Below, in pieces: positions 32,182-41,444 of a DNA stretch of 64,000 nucleotides. The first letter of the stretch is position 1; every line of letters starts with the position of its first letter. The position numbers and the translations under genes were made by a program. Source of the stretch: Phytohabitans sp036906915 (GTDB lineage Bacteria; Actinomycetota; Actinomycetes; Mycobacteriales; Micromonosporaceae); NCBI RefSeq assembly GCF_036906915.1, contig NZ_JBAKHX010000034.1, positions 1 through 64,000 on the forward strand. The letters run 5' to 3'. The notes below the pieces were generated by a model that had not been told where the DNA came from, ran no database searches, and saw only the letters and a program-made list of their open reading frames with translations.

Positions 32182-33853
32182 CCCCGCCCTGTTGCTGATG
32201 GTCGGCGCGCTCGGCGTGCCGCTGCTGCGCGGCTGGCCGCGCAGGGTCCTGATGGTGGCGCTGCCCATCGCGGCGCTCGTTGTGCTGTGGCTGCTGCCCG
32301 AGGGCACCGGCGCCACCTTCGAGTTCCTCGGCCTGGTCCTGAACCCGGTGCGGGTGGACGGGCTGTCCCGCGTGTTCGCCACCGGGTTCCTGATCGCCGC
32401 CGTGCTGACCGCCGTCTACGCACTCCACCTGCGGGACTCGGTGCAGCAGACGGTGATCCTGATCTACGCGGCCAGCGCCGTCGGCGGCACCCTCGCCGGG
32501 GATCTACTGACCTTGTTCGTGTTCTGGGAGCTGGCTGGCCTGTCCTCGGCCTTGCTGATCTGGGCGGGTCGAACCGAGCGCAGCCATCGCGCCGCCATGC
32601 GCTACCTCGTCGCGCAAACGATCTCCGGACTGCTGATGCTGGCCGGAATCGTATTCCGCGTAGCGTCAGGCGAAGGGCTGGAGTTCAGCTACCTCGGGCT
32701 GGACGGACCGGGCGGAGTGCTGATCCTGCTCGCGGTCGGCATCAAGTGCGCCTTCCCCGTGCTGCACGCCTGGTTGACCGACACGTACCCGGAAGCGACG
32801 ATCGTCGGCGCGGTGGCACTGTCGGCGTTCACCACCAAGTTCGCGGTCTACACCCTGGCGCGCGGCTTCCCGGGCGCCGAACCGCTGGTGTGGATCGGCG
32901 CGATCATGACGGTGTTCCCGATCTTCTACGCGGTCATCGAGAACGACCTGCGCCGCGTGCTCGCCTACAGCATGATCAACCAGCTCGGGTTCATGGTGGT
33001 GGGCGTCGGTATCGGCGGCTCGCTGGGGATCAACGGTGCCAGCGCGCACGCCGTGGCCGACATGGTGTTCAAGGGGCTGCTGTTCATGAGCATGGGCGCG
33101 GTGCTGATGCGGACCGGCACCGTCAAGGGCTCAGAACTCGGTGGGCTCTACAAGTCCATGCCGCAAACCACCGCGCTGTGCATCGTCGGCGCCGCCTCGA
33201 TCTCGGCCTTCCCGCTGTTCTCCGGCTTTGCGACAAAGTCGCTGATCCTGGAGGCGGTCGCGCAGGAACACCGGACCGTGATCTGGCTACTGCTCCTGTT
33301 CGCCTCCGCAGGCGTGTTCCACCACGCCGGCATCAAAATCCCCTACTTCGCCTTCTTCGCGCACGACCGCGGCTACCGCGTCGCCGAGCCCCCGGTGAAC
33401 ATGCGCGCGGCAATGGCGCTGGCCGCCGTGGTCTGCGTCGCGATCGGCGTGGCACCGGCGCTGCTGTACGGAATTTTGCCCCACGACATGGACTACGTGC
33501 CCTACACGACGCCGCACGTGGTCAACCAGCTGCAGCTGCTGCTGCTGGCCTCGATGGCCTTCACCGTGCTGATCCGGACCGGCCTCTACCCGCCCGAGCT
33601 CCGGTCGGTGAACCTGGACTTCGACGTGGTCTACCGTCGAATCCTGCCGTCGAGCTGGCACGCCCTCAACGACGGCGTGGTGCGCGTGCGCAACCTCGGC
33701 GCTCCGCTACGCCGTCACGCGGCACGCGTGTGGGAGGTCGGGACAGGCCCGCTGCGGCTGGAGGGACAGACCGCCGTGGGCTGGTCGACACATTTGATGG
33801 TGTGGTGGGTCGTGCTGCTCCTCGGCCTCGTGCTCCTGCTGACACTGCTGTGA
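32171..33853 (+). CDS. Mrp/NuoN-like large antiporter subunit, third copy
   Basis: 560 residues from ATG 32171, overlapping the small membrane protein gene by 11 bases. FVFWELAGLSSALLIWAG has the Glu, VGIKCAFPVLHAWLTDTYPEA the Lys, and AVADMVFKGLLFMSMGAV another Lys. The last 80 residues extend past the usual fold, ending in a final helix. With the other two, the complex has three proton-pump-like subunits, one more than classical Mrp. Confidence 0.87.
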   Translation: MTTSPALLLMVGALGVPLLRGWPRRVLMVALPIAALVVLWLLPEGTGATFEFLGLVLNPVRVDGLSRVFATGFLIAAVLTAVYALHLRDSVQQTVILIYAASAVGGTLAGDLLTLFVFWELAGLSSALLIWAGRTERSHRAAMRYLVAQTISGLLMLAGIVFRVASGEGLEFSYLGLDGPGGVLILLAVGIKCAFPVLHAWLTDTYPEATIVGAVALSAFTTKFAVYTLARGFPGAEPLVWIGAIMTVFPIFYAVIENDLRRVLAYSMINQLGFMVVGVGIGGSLGINGASAHAVADMVFKGLLFMSMGAVLMRTGTVKGSELGGLYKSMPQTTALCIVGAASISAFPLFSGFATKSLILEAVAQEHRTVIWLLLLFASAGVFHHAGIKIPYFAFFAHDRGYRVAEPPVNMRAAMALAAVVCVAIGVAPALLYGILPHDMDYVPYTTPHVVNQLQLLLLASMAFTVLIRTGLYPPELRSVNLDFDVVYRRILPSSWHALNDGVVRVRNLGAPLRRHAARVWEVGTGPLRLEGQTAVGWSTHLMVWWVVLLLGLVLLLTLL

Positions 33854-34060
33854 GTCAGGACACCTGAGACCAACACGTTCTCCACCTGGCTGGTCGACCG
33901 CTGACGATGAGGACGAACCACGCCTCGATGTCGTCGTCGGCCACAGGGAGGCGGTCGCGTTCGCCGGGCACTCTAGGCTGGATCGGCCTCTGCCGCCGCA
34001 CCGCCTGCCTGGCCCGCCGCACAGGAACCTGCCCGTCGCACGGGTTCGTACACTGTCGAA
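33854..34060. other. Spacer with possible leaderless promoter at its end
   Basis: No gene. TACACT at 34049-34054 lies six bases before GTG 34061, the spacing of actinobacterial leaderless promoters (TANNNT). No terminator hairpin of note follows the Mrp operon. Confidence 0.45.
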
Positions 34061-34645
34061 GTGGACCCCGGCAGTGACGCCTCTCCAGTCAGCTACTGGA
34101 AGGACGGCCAGCACAGGCGCATCGGCACTGACGCGGACGTCGCGTGGATCAAGGAATCGACTACGCCAGGCCTGACCATCACGTCGGCGATCCCGCCGGT
34201 CTTCGCGGCATACGCGACCGTCGTCGTCCCGGACAAGGACGAGGGACGATCAGAGCACCTCAATCTCATACTGCGGTTGCTCACCGAACAGTCCCGCGAC
34301 CAGCCGTGGTGGCTGGGCTACCTGGACACCGGCGCCGACGATCTGGTCTTCCCGGACGCGCCTCGGGTGACCCTGTACGCGGGCTGGCAATACGTGCTCG
34401 TTCAGGCGGGCCAAGCCCAAGCGGCACGGTGGCGCCACGACCTGCGATCGTGGCGGGCTCCCGGCCCAGATTTGATCTTCCCGGCCAATCACTCATGGCT
34501 ACTGTCGTGGCTCTGGGACGACGACTGGCGATGCCTCGGAGGGCCGGCCGCGCTCGTCAACCGGTTCATGGAACAAGCGCAACTGCAGGTGCGCAGAGTC
34601 AATCTCGGCGAGGACGCCACACCACCGGGTTACACGGCGCGCTGA
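34061..34645 (+). CDS. Hypothetical protein
   Basis: 194 residues, soluble and rich in Trp (QPWWLGYLDTGADDLVF, WQYVLVQAG, NHSWLLSWLWDDDWRC). I do not recognise the family; the pattern resembles small uncharacterised actinobacterial proteins related to immunity/SMI1-like folds only in general feel, so no function is given. GTG 34061 follows a TACACT -10 at leaderless distance, with no RBS. It stands alone between the Mrp operon and the slipin operon. Confidence 0.65.
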   Translation: MDPGSDASPVSYWKDGQHRRIGTDADVAWIKESTTPGLTITSAIPPVFAAYATVVVPDKDEGRSEHLNLILRLLTEQSRDQPWWLGYLDTGADDLVFPDAPRVTLYAGWQYVLVQAGQAQAARWRHDLRSWRAPGPDLIFPANHSWLLSWLWDDDWRCLGGPAALVNRFMEQAQLQVRRVNLGEDATPPGYTAR

Positions 34646-34716
34646 CAGTCAGGTCCGCCCGCTCGTGGCCAGCCCGCCAGCACGACGCGACACACGAAGC
34701 ATGTGTGGCCGCGGTG

Positions 34717-35529
34717 CTATGTGTGGTGGGCGGGTTGGGTTGTGGCTGCCGGGCGTGGGTTGGCACCGTCGGCTCGGGCGGTGAGGGTGTCGACGAGGCG
34801 GAGCAGTTCGATCGGTAGCGGGAAGATGAGGGTGGAGTTCCGTTCGGAGGCGACTTCGGCCATGGTGGACAGTACTCGCAGCTGCATGGCGGCGGGGTGG
34901 GCCTCGAGTACCTCGGCGGCGCGGCCGAGGTTGGCGGCGGCCTCGAACTCGCCGATGGCGTGGATGACTTTGGCGCGGCGGTCCCGTTCGGATTCGGCCT
35001 GGCGGGCCATGGCCCGGCGCATGGATTCCGGGAGTTCGACGTCTTTGACCTCGACCAGGGTGACCTTGACACCCCACGGGTCGGTGACCTCGTCGATGAT
35101 CTGCTGCAAACGTTGGTTGATCTCGTCGCGCTTGATCAGCAGCTCGTCGAGGTCGACCTGGCCGAGGATGCTGCGCAGGGTGGTCTGCGCGATCTGCGAG
35201 GTGCCGACGATATGGTCCTCGATGGCGATGACCGACCGGACCGGGTCGGTGACGTTGAAGTAGGTGACCGCGTTGACCTTGACGGTGACGTTGTCCTTGG
35301 TGATGACGTCCTGCGGTGGGATGTCCATGGTGACGGTGCGCAGGGAGACCCGGACCATCCGGTCGACGATCGGGATGATGAAGAACAGGCCGGGGCCCTT
35401 GGCGGCGATCACCCGGCCGAGCCGGAAGATCACCCCACGCTCGTACTCGTTGACGATGCGCACCGACGCGGACAGCAACAGCAGGAGCGCGGCGGCGGCG
35501 ATGAGCCAGGCCAGGATGCTAGTGGACAT
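34717..35529 (-). CDS. Slipin/stomatin-like SPFH (band 7) membrane protein
   Basis: 270 residues. One N-terminal helix (about 5-22), then the SPFH domain: NEYERGVIFRLGRVIAAKGPGLFFIIPIVDRMVRV, DVITKDNVTVKVNAVTYFNV, and a helical end with AEVLEAHPAAMQLRVLSTMAEV. Such proteins form membrane microdomain cages and are usually cut or escorted by NfeD proteases. The start overlaps the NfeD stop by eleven bases. Confidence 0.9.
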   Translation of the reverse strand: MSTSILAWLIAAAALLLLLSASVRIVNEYERGVIFRLGRVIAAKGPGLFFIIPIVDRMVRVSLRTVTMDIPPQDVITKDNVTVKVNAVTYFNVTDPVRSVIAIEDHIVGTSQIAQTTLRSILGQVDLDELLIKRDEINQRLQQIIDEVTDPWGVKVTLVEVKDVELPESMRRAMARQAESERDRRAKVIHAIGEFEAAANLGRAAEVLEAHPAAMQLRVLSTMAEVASERNSTLIFPLPIELLRLVDTLTARADGANPRPAATTQPAHHT

Positions 35530-36880
35530 CGGGGTCCTCCGTGGCGTCGGCGGGTTCGACGAGCAGGGTCAGGCCCTGCACGTCGGTGACCCGTACGGCT
35601 TGGCCATCGTGTAGGTCGGCGCCCGGGCTGCGGGCGTTCCACCAGGCGCCCTGCAGTTGCACCCGGCCGGTGTGACCGGTGGCGGCGTTGACGACGGCGG
35701 TGGCGCCGAGCAGGGTGTGCGGACCGGACAGGGGCGGGTTCTTGCGGGCACGCCAGGCGAGCCGGCCGGCCAGCAGCGACCCGCCGCCGACGACCAGCGC
35801 GGTGGGTAGCAGGACGGCCGGGTTGACGCGCACCGCCTGGTCCTCGAACAGGAACAGGCCGGCGACCAGCAGCGCGATCGCCCCACCGGTGGCGAACACG
35901 CCCACGCCGGGGGTAAATACCTCGGCGGCGAACAGCGCCGCGGCCAGGACCAGCAGGGCGATGCCGGCGACGTTGACCGGTAGGACGCTGAGAGCGAAGA
36001 AGCCGAGGACCAGCAGGATCGCGCCGGTGACGCCGCCGAGGCCCATGCCGGGGGTGGCCAACTCGTAGATCACGGCGAGGGTGCCGATGGAGATGAACAG
36101 GAACGCCAGGTTCGGGTCGGCGATCAGGGCCAGCAGTTGCCGCAGCAGCCCCATCTCGTACTCCACCGCCCGGGCGCCTGCGGTGTCCAGCCGCACCTGC
36201 TCGCCGCCGGCGAGGGTGACGGTCCGACCGTCGACGGCGGCCAGCAGCGCGGCCCGGTCGGCGGCGATCAGATCGACCGCGCCGATGCGCTGGGCTTCGT
36301 CGGCGGTCGCGGCGCGGCCCTCCCGGACGGTGGCGACGGCGAAGTCGACGTTCCGGCCGCGCTGGCGGGCCACGGACTCGGCGAACGCCGCCGCATCGTT
36401 GATCACCTTGTCGCTGGCGGTCTCGCCGGTCTCGGCGTTCACCGGCGTCGCCGCCCCGATGGTGGTGCCCGGCGCCATACCCGCGATGTGGGCGGAGAAG
36501 GTGATCAGTGCCCCGGCGGAGGCAGCCCGGCCGCCCGGCGGCGACACGTACACGATCACGGGGGTGTCGGCGGCCAGGAACGCCTTGATGATCTGCCGCA
36601 TCGAGCTGTCCAGCCCGCCGGGAGTGTCCATCTCCACGAGCAGCGCCTGATGCCCGCCGGTCGAGGCCTCCTCGACGCCGTCGACGAGGTGCTGCGCCAC
36701 CACCGGGGTGATCGGCCCGTCCACTGTGGCCACCAGCACTGTGGACGACTGGGCCATGGCGGCGGCCGGCGCGGCCAGCAGCGCACCGAAAACGCAGACC
36801 GCCGCCCACAGTCCACCGAACGCCGCCCACCGCGTCCGGGTACGGTCGACGCGCCGGCTATCCCGCCCTCGCGCTGACAT
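35519..36880 (-). CDS. NfeD-type membrane serine protease with ClpP-like domain
   Basis: 453 residues from ATG 36880 (GGGGAG upstream). Signal or helix at the N-terminus, then a ClpP-like domain (about 40-230) with the catalytic Ser in GGRAASAGALITFSAH and the catalytic-type Lys in ASDKVINDAAAFAES. A block of five to six helices (about 240-370) and a C-terminal OB-like NfeD domain (about 385-450) follow. This is the long NfeD form, whose archaeal homologue cleaves stomatin. It overlaps the slipin gene after it and the STAS gene before it. Confidence 0.9.
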   Translation of the reverse strand: MSARGRDSRRVDRTRTRWAAFGGLWAAVCVFGALLAAPAAAMAQSSTVLVATVDGPITPVVAQHLVDGVEEASTGGHQALLVEMDTPGGLDSSMRQIIKAFLAADTPVIVYVSPPGGRAASAGALITFSAHIAGMAPGTTIGAATPVNAETGETASDKVINDAAAFAESVARQRGRNVDFAVATVREGRAATADEAQRIGAVDLIAADRAALLAAVDGRTVTLAGGEQVRLDTAGARAVEYEMGLLRQLLALIADPNLAFLFISIGTLAVIYELATPGMGLGGVTGAILLVLGFFALSVLPVNVAGIALLVLAAALFAAEVFTPGVGVFATGGAIALLVAGLFLFEDQAVRVNPAVLLPTALVVGGGSLLAGRLAWRARKNPPLSGPHTLLGATAVVNAATGHTGRVQLQGAWWNARSPGADLHDGQAVRVTDVQGLTLLVEPADATEDPDVH

Positions 36881-37253
36881 CGATCCACTCCCCGCCCGGC
36901 GTACCGGGCTCCGTGGTCTCGCCAACCGGCCCGGTCAGGTCCGGCCCGTCGTGCCGCCGGTCCTTGGGCATCCCGAGCAGCTGACGGATCAGCGGCGACG
37001 GGTTGGACACCGCGAGCTCGACACCGACCTGGGCGCAGATGCGGTTACCCACGACCAGGGTGCCCACACCCGTGCGGTCGATGAACGTCACCCCACTCAA
37101 GTCCAACACGATCATCGGCGGGCGCGGGTCGCGGACCGCGACGGCGGAGATCACGGCCCGCAGATCGGGCGCACTGGCGTAGTCGAGTTGACCGCGCAGC
37201 GCCAACACGACCGACCGGTCAAGGGTGTACCGCAAACCCATGGACAGCGTCAC
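36858..37253 (-). CDS. STAS-domain protein upstream of NfeD/slipin
   Basis: 131 residues from GTG 37253 (GGGGAGGG upstream). STAS domain: RSVVLALRGQLDYASAPDL, PMIVLDLSGVTFIDRTGVGTLV, VELAVSNPSPLIRQLLGM, then an acidic tail. The acceptor position is Arg-Thr (DRTG) instead of Ser-Thr. It overlaps the NfeD start by 23 bases, an unusual pairing of an anti-sigma-type protein with a membrane-domain protease. Confidence 0.75.
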   Translation of the reverse strand: MTLSMGLRYTLDRSVVLALRGQLDYASAPDLRAVISAVAVRDPRPPMIVLDLSGVTFIDRTGVGTLVVGNRICAQVGVELAVSNPSPLIRQLLGMPKDRRHDGPDLTGPVGETTEPGTPGGEWIDVSARAG

Positions 37254-37827
37254 CGCAGCGCCCTCCCCACCCTCGGTAGGGCCCCAACACACGAAGACCG
37301 ACACGACCCAAGCGGACCGCGAGCCACGGTCCAACGAACGGTCGATGTCAACCCACGCAGCGTCGAACTCGCGGACCCATCAGCCCGCACCACGCAAAAG
37401 GGAGGGTCACGCTCATTAGATGCGATACCGGGAGCCGCGTTACCGCCATGGTCAGCCTCCTCGTGCTCGCCGACCAGGCTTCCCGGCACACCAACCACAA
37501 CGTAGCTCGCCCGGTGCTGGCAAGCAACTGTCCCGCGCCCCGGAGTAGCCTCCGCGATCGTGGAAGACCGGGCACCCCGCAAAGAGAAGTGCTCTGTTCG
37601 TTACGAACGACCCCGCCGCCGGACGCGCGGCGATACCGACGTCGTTATCCGGCCACTGTCGGCAAATCAGTCATCCCTATCCCGTCGACCCCGCGACTAG
37701 GTCATCAGTCGCCACGCCGCGCACACGTTGGTCACCAGCAGGTCCGTTATGCTCGGCGGGCACTATTGGAGCGCCGGGAAGTCTGGTCGGCACGTGACGT
37801 TCGCCGTGCCGTCTGGAGGGGGACCCG
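37254..37827. other. Long intergenic region with 13-base palindrome
   Basis: 574 bases with no gene I can support. GTTCGT-T-ACGAAC at 37596-37608 is a perfect palindrome and a possible repressor site for the antiporter gene downstream. No riboswitch was recognised. Confidence 0.45.
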
Positions 37828-39105
37828 ATGTTGTTGCTGTGCTTCGCCGTGGTGTTGCTGGCCGCGGTGCTGCTGTCGAGTCTCGCGCATCGCACGATCC
37901 TGTCCACGGCGGTGCTGTTCCTGGCGGCCGGGTTCGTGCTCGGGCCGGAGACGCTCGGCGTACTGGAAGTGACGCCGGAGTCGTCGATCGTGTCGACGTT
38001 GGCGGAGCTGGCTCTATTCGCGGTGTTGTTCACCGACGGCATGCGGGTCGGCTGGGCAGATCTGCGCACCGCGTGGCGGCTGCCGGGTCGGGCGTTGGGC
38101 TGGGGTCTGCCGCTCACCTTGCTCATCACCGCGTTGTTGGCCCGGTACGTGGCCGGGCTGGACTGGCCGGAGGCGCTGCTGATCGGCGCGGTCCTCGCCC
38201 CGACCGACCCGGTTTTCGCGGCCGCGCTGGTCGGCAACGAGAAGGTACCGGCCCGGCTGCGGCATCTGCTCAATGTGGAGTCCGGCGTCAACGACGGCCT
38301 GGCGCTGCCGTTCGTCATCCTGTTTCTCGCGGTGGCGGCCGGCTCCGACGACCTGCACCTGGGTGAGCTCAGCACGGAGCTGGCCGTCGGCCTGGTGATC
38401 GGGGTGGCGGTGCCGTGGCTGGCGCTGCGGCTGGAGAAGTCCCGGTTCTTCTCGGCGTCCACGGCCTACGAGCCGCTCAACGCGGTCGCGATCGGGGTGC
38501 TGGTGCTCGCGCTCGGCAAGGTCACGCACGGCAACCTGTTCCTGGCCGCGTTCGCGGCCGGCATCACGGTCGCGACGTTCGGCCCGCGGCAGCGGGAAGC
38601 GTTCGAACACTTCGGTGAGCTGATCGCCGAACTGTTCAAGCTGGGCGCGCTGCTGGTGTTCGGTGCACTGATCTCGCTGGAGTTCCTGGGTGAGATCCCG
38701 TGGACCGGATGGGTGTTCGCGGTGCTCGCGATCGTCGTGGCCCGGCCGGTGGCTTTGTGGGTATCGTTCCTGCGCTCCGGCTTGTCAGCCCGGGAGCAGG
38801 CCGCCGCGATGTGGTTCGGGCCCAAAGGCTTCGCCTCGGTGGTGTACGGACTGCTGGTCCTGGAGGCGGCCATCCCGCAAGCCGACGAGGTGTTTCATCT
38901 GGTGGCGCTGACGATCGTACTGTCCATTGTGGCCCACTCCTCCACCGACATCGTCGTGGCCCGCTCGTTCGAACGCAGCGGCGGATACCGAGGCTGGCGC
39001 GGCACACTACGGGCGGCCGCCGCCCGCCGCGCCAACCACCACAACGGGTCCGGTGCCACCGCGACGGCCACGCGGGAGCCCGACGAGAGCGAGCCGGACG
39101 CGTAG
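37828..39105 (+). CDS. NhaP/CPA1-type cation:proton antiporter
   Basis: 425 residues, about 12 helices, from ATG 37828 (GGAGGGGG upstream). Typical motifs: FLAAGFVLGPETLGVL, LFTDGMRVGWADLR, LIGAVLAPTDPVFAAALVG (the TDP ion-binding motif) and LNVESGVNDGLALPFV (the second Asp). It exchanges Na+ or K+ for H+. The C-terminal 40 residues are a basic and acidic tail without regulatory domain. Confidence 0.9.
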   Translation: MLLLCFAVVLLAAVLLSSLAHRTILSTAVLFLAAGFVLGPETLGVLEVTPESSIVSTLAELALFAVLFTDGMRVGWADLRTAWRLPGRALGWGLPLTLLITALLARYVAGLDWPEALLIGAVLAPTDPVFAAALVGNEKVPARLRHLLNVESGVNDGLALPFVILFLAVAAGSDDLHLGELSTELAVGLVIGVAVPWLALRLEKSRFFSASTAYEPLNAVAIGVLVLALGKVTHGNLFLAAFAAGITVATFGPRQREAFEHFGELIAELFKLGALLVFGALISLEFLGEIPWTGWVFAVLAIVVARPVALWVSFLRSGLSAREQAAAMWFGPKGFASVVYGLLVLEAAIPQADEVFHLVALTIVLSIVAHSSTDIVVARSFERSGGYRGWRGTLRAAAARRANHHNGSGATATATREPDESEPDA

Positions 39106-39447
39106 GCGGGCCTGCCGTGATCGTCGGTGCCAGCGAACTCCGCTCGGCGCGCCGAACCGTCCACCGTGTACTCCGCCACGACGGTCCGCGCCCCGTGCGC
39201 CAGCCGCAAACGGCTACGTGATGATCGCCACGTGCGGCGAAGGGGAACTCTTCTCTGACTGGAGGGTAGGGTCAGGATCGGTCGTCGAGGTGTGGCGTCT
39301 GACCCCTCGCGGCATTGTGTGACCGGGCAACCGCGTCCGGTGCCGGTCGTTGAAGCCGGCTGGGAGCCTCTGGTGGTCTGGCGGCGTCCCATCGTGGGCG
39401 TGTTTGTGCGTGCGGCGTAATACGTACGCCCAAGTGGAAAAGGCTGT
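39106..39447. other. Intergenic region before SulP gene
   Basis: 342 bases with no convincing gene; short frames lack pattern. The 3' end carries the inverted repeat described at 39414-39430. Confidence 0.4.
39414..39430 (+). promoter_or_regulatory. Inverted repeat over likely -10 of SulP gene
   Basis: GGCGTA-ATACG-TACGCC is a perfect 6-base inverted repeat and overlaps TAATAC (39418-39423), a good -10 candidate. It ends 17 bases before ATG 39448. Confidence 0.5.
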
Positions 39448-40947
39448 ATGTCTTCGTTGCTGTCAGCGGTCCGCGGGCCGCGGTTGTCCCGCCCGGCGTG
39501 GCTGTCCCCGTCCGTGTTGCGTACCGAGGTTCTGGCCGGTTTGGTGGTCGCGCTCGCGCTGATCCCGGAGGCGATCTCGTTTTCGATCCTGGCCGGGGTC
39601 GACCCGCGGGTCGGGCTGTTCGCCTCGTTCACCATGGCGGTGACCATCGCATTCTGCGGCGGCCGCCCGGCGATGATCTCCGCGGCCACGGGCGCGATCG
39701 CTCTGGTCGTGGCGCCCCTGGCCCGCGAGCACGGCCTGGGCTACCTGATCGCGGCGGTCATCCTGGGCGGCGTCATCCAGGTAGTCCTGGCGGTGCTCGG
39801 GGTGGCGAAGCTGATGCGGTTCATCCCCCGTAGCGTCATGGTCGGGTTCGTCAACGCTCTGGCCATCCTGATCTTCGCCGCCCAGGTGCCGCATCTGCTG
39901 GGCGTGCCATGGCTGGTCTACCCGCTCGTGGCCGTCGCCCTGGTCATCATGATCGGGTTGCCCCGACTGACCAAGGCCGTCCCGGCGCCGCTGGTCGCCA
40001 TCGTGGTGCTTACCGCGGTCACCGTCATCGCCCACCTCGCGGTGCCTAACGTCGGCGACGAGGGTGAACTGCCCAGCAGTTTGCCGCTGTTCGGCCTACC
40101 GGAGATCGCCTACACATGGGACACGCTGCGGCTGATCGCACCGTACGCGGTGGGGGTCGCGTTGGTCGGCCTGATGGAATCCCTGATGACCGCCAAACTG
40201 GTCGACGACATCACCGACACCCACTCCAACAAGACCCGCGAGTCCTGGGGTCAGGGCGTGGCCAACATCGTCACCGGCTTCTTCGGCGGCATGGGCGGCT
40301 GCGCCATGATCGGCCAAACGATGATCAACGTGAAGGCGTCCGGGGCCCGTACCCGGCTGTCCACGTTCCTGTCCGGGGTGTTCCTGTTGATCCTGGTGGT
40401 CGCGCTCGGCGATGTCGTGGCGGTGATCCCGATGGCGGCGCTGGTCGCCGTCATGATCATCGTCGCGGTGTCGACCTTCGACTGGCACAGCATCGCCCCG
40501 GCGACCCTCAAACGGATGCCGTGGGGCGAGACACTGGTGATGGTTTCCACCGTCGCCGTTGTCCTGGCCACCCACAACCTGGCCATCGGCGTCGTGTTCG
40601 GTGTCCTGGTCGCTATGGTCATCTTCGCCCGCCGCGTCGCCCACCTGGTCGAAGTGACCAGCGTCCTGGACCCGGACGGCGGCACCCGGATCTACTCCGT
40701 GCACGGCGAGTTGTTCTTCGCCTCCAGCAACGACCTGGTCTACCAGTTCGACTACGCCGGCGACCCGGAAAACGTGGTGATCGACATGACGCACGCCCAC
40801 ATCTGGGACGCCTCCTCCGTCGCCGCCCTGGACGCGATCACCACCAAGTACACCGCCCGCGGCAAGACAGTGGAGATTGTCGAGTTGAACAAGCCCAGCG
40901 CCCGCATGCACGGCACCCTCGCTGGACAGCTCAACACCGGCCACTGA
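39448..40947 (+). CDS. SulP-family anion permease with STAS domain
   Basis: 499 residues from ATG 39448 (GGAAAAGG upstream). Transport domain (about 20-385) has ALIPEAISFSILAGVDPRVGLFASF and ISAATGAIALVV; a C-terminal STAS domain (about 400-495) has IYSVHGELFFASSNDLVYQF and VVIDMTHAHIWDASSVAALDAI. Members carry sulfate, bicarbonate or other anions; this branch without extended loops is often bicarbonate/sulfate-like, but the substrate cannot be fixed. Confidence 0.9.
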   Translation: MSSLLSAVRGPRLSRPAWLSPSVLRTEVLAGLVVALALIPEAISFSILAGVDPRVGLFASFTMAVTIAFCGGRPAMISAATGAIALVVAPLAREHGLGYLIAAVILGGVIQVVLAVLGVAKLMRFIPRSVMVGFVNALAILIFAAQVPHLLGVPWLVYPLVAVALVIMIGLPRLTKAVPAPLVAIVVLTAVTVIAHLAVPNVGDEGELPSSLPLFGLPEIAYTWDTLRLIAPYAVGVALVGLMESLMTAKLVDDITDTHSNKTRESWGQGVANIVTGFFGGMGGCAMIGQTMINVKASGARTRLSTFLSGVFLLILVVALGDVVAVIPMAALVAVMIIVAVSTFDWHSIAPATLKRMPWGETLVMVSTVAVVLATHNLAIGVVFGVLVAMVIFARRVAHLVEVTSVLDPDGGTRIYSVHGELFFASSNDLVYQFDYAGDPENVVIDMTHAHIWDASSVAALDAITTKYTARGKTVEIVELNKPSARMHGTLAGQLNTGH

Positions 40948-40991
40948 GCCCGATGGCGCGCCTCCCACCCCGATGACCGGACTGGTCGGGC

Positions 40992-41282
40992 ATGGACGAC
41001 GCGCTCACTGTCGGAGGCGTTAAGGCAACGCGGCCACCAGATGAGCCACACCAAGAGTCGATCGTGGGCATCGTGTACGCCCAGGCACGCACCACCCGGC
41101 TCTACACGGGCATACCCGACGCGGCCGCCTGCGGCGCGGCAGACGACGAGCACCGGGTGATCGTCGAACGCATCAAGGCGCGGGACGCGCTCGGTGCGGC
41201 GCAGGCCATGAGCTCCCACATCGAGCAGGCGTGGAGCAGACGGCGGACCCCGGCGCCCGGGCGGGACGTGGCGGTGACGTGA
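40992..41282 (+). pseudogene. Remnant of a GntR/FadR-type (FCD) regulator
   Basis: A 96-residue frame whose end reads DDEHRVIVERIKARDALGAAQAMSSHIEQ, the last helices of FCD-domain GntR regulators. The winged-helix DNA-binding domain and most of FCD are missing. 162 bases after it before the next gene hold nothing else. Confidence 0.5.
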
Positions 41283-41444
41283 ACAGGGCGGGCACGGGGC
41301 CCGAAGCCTGACACGCAGTCGCGAAGCGCTACCGAAATGCGTGGTCAGGTAGGGCAGCATCGCGTCGACGACGCGGGGGTCGGTCGGAGTGGTGGCGCTG
41401 TAATCCAGGGTAAATGGGCCGGTCCGTCAGGCCGGGGTGGGTGT

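Noticed and set aside
37046..37069. GTGT-N15-GGGTA on the minus strand inside the STAS gene
   Set aside because: It lies within coding sequence with no gene start after it. It shows that the relaxed -35 form occurs by chance, which also weakens the site at 21946.
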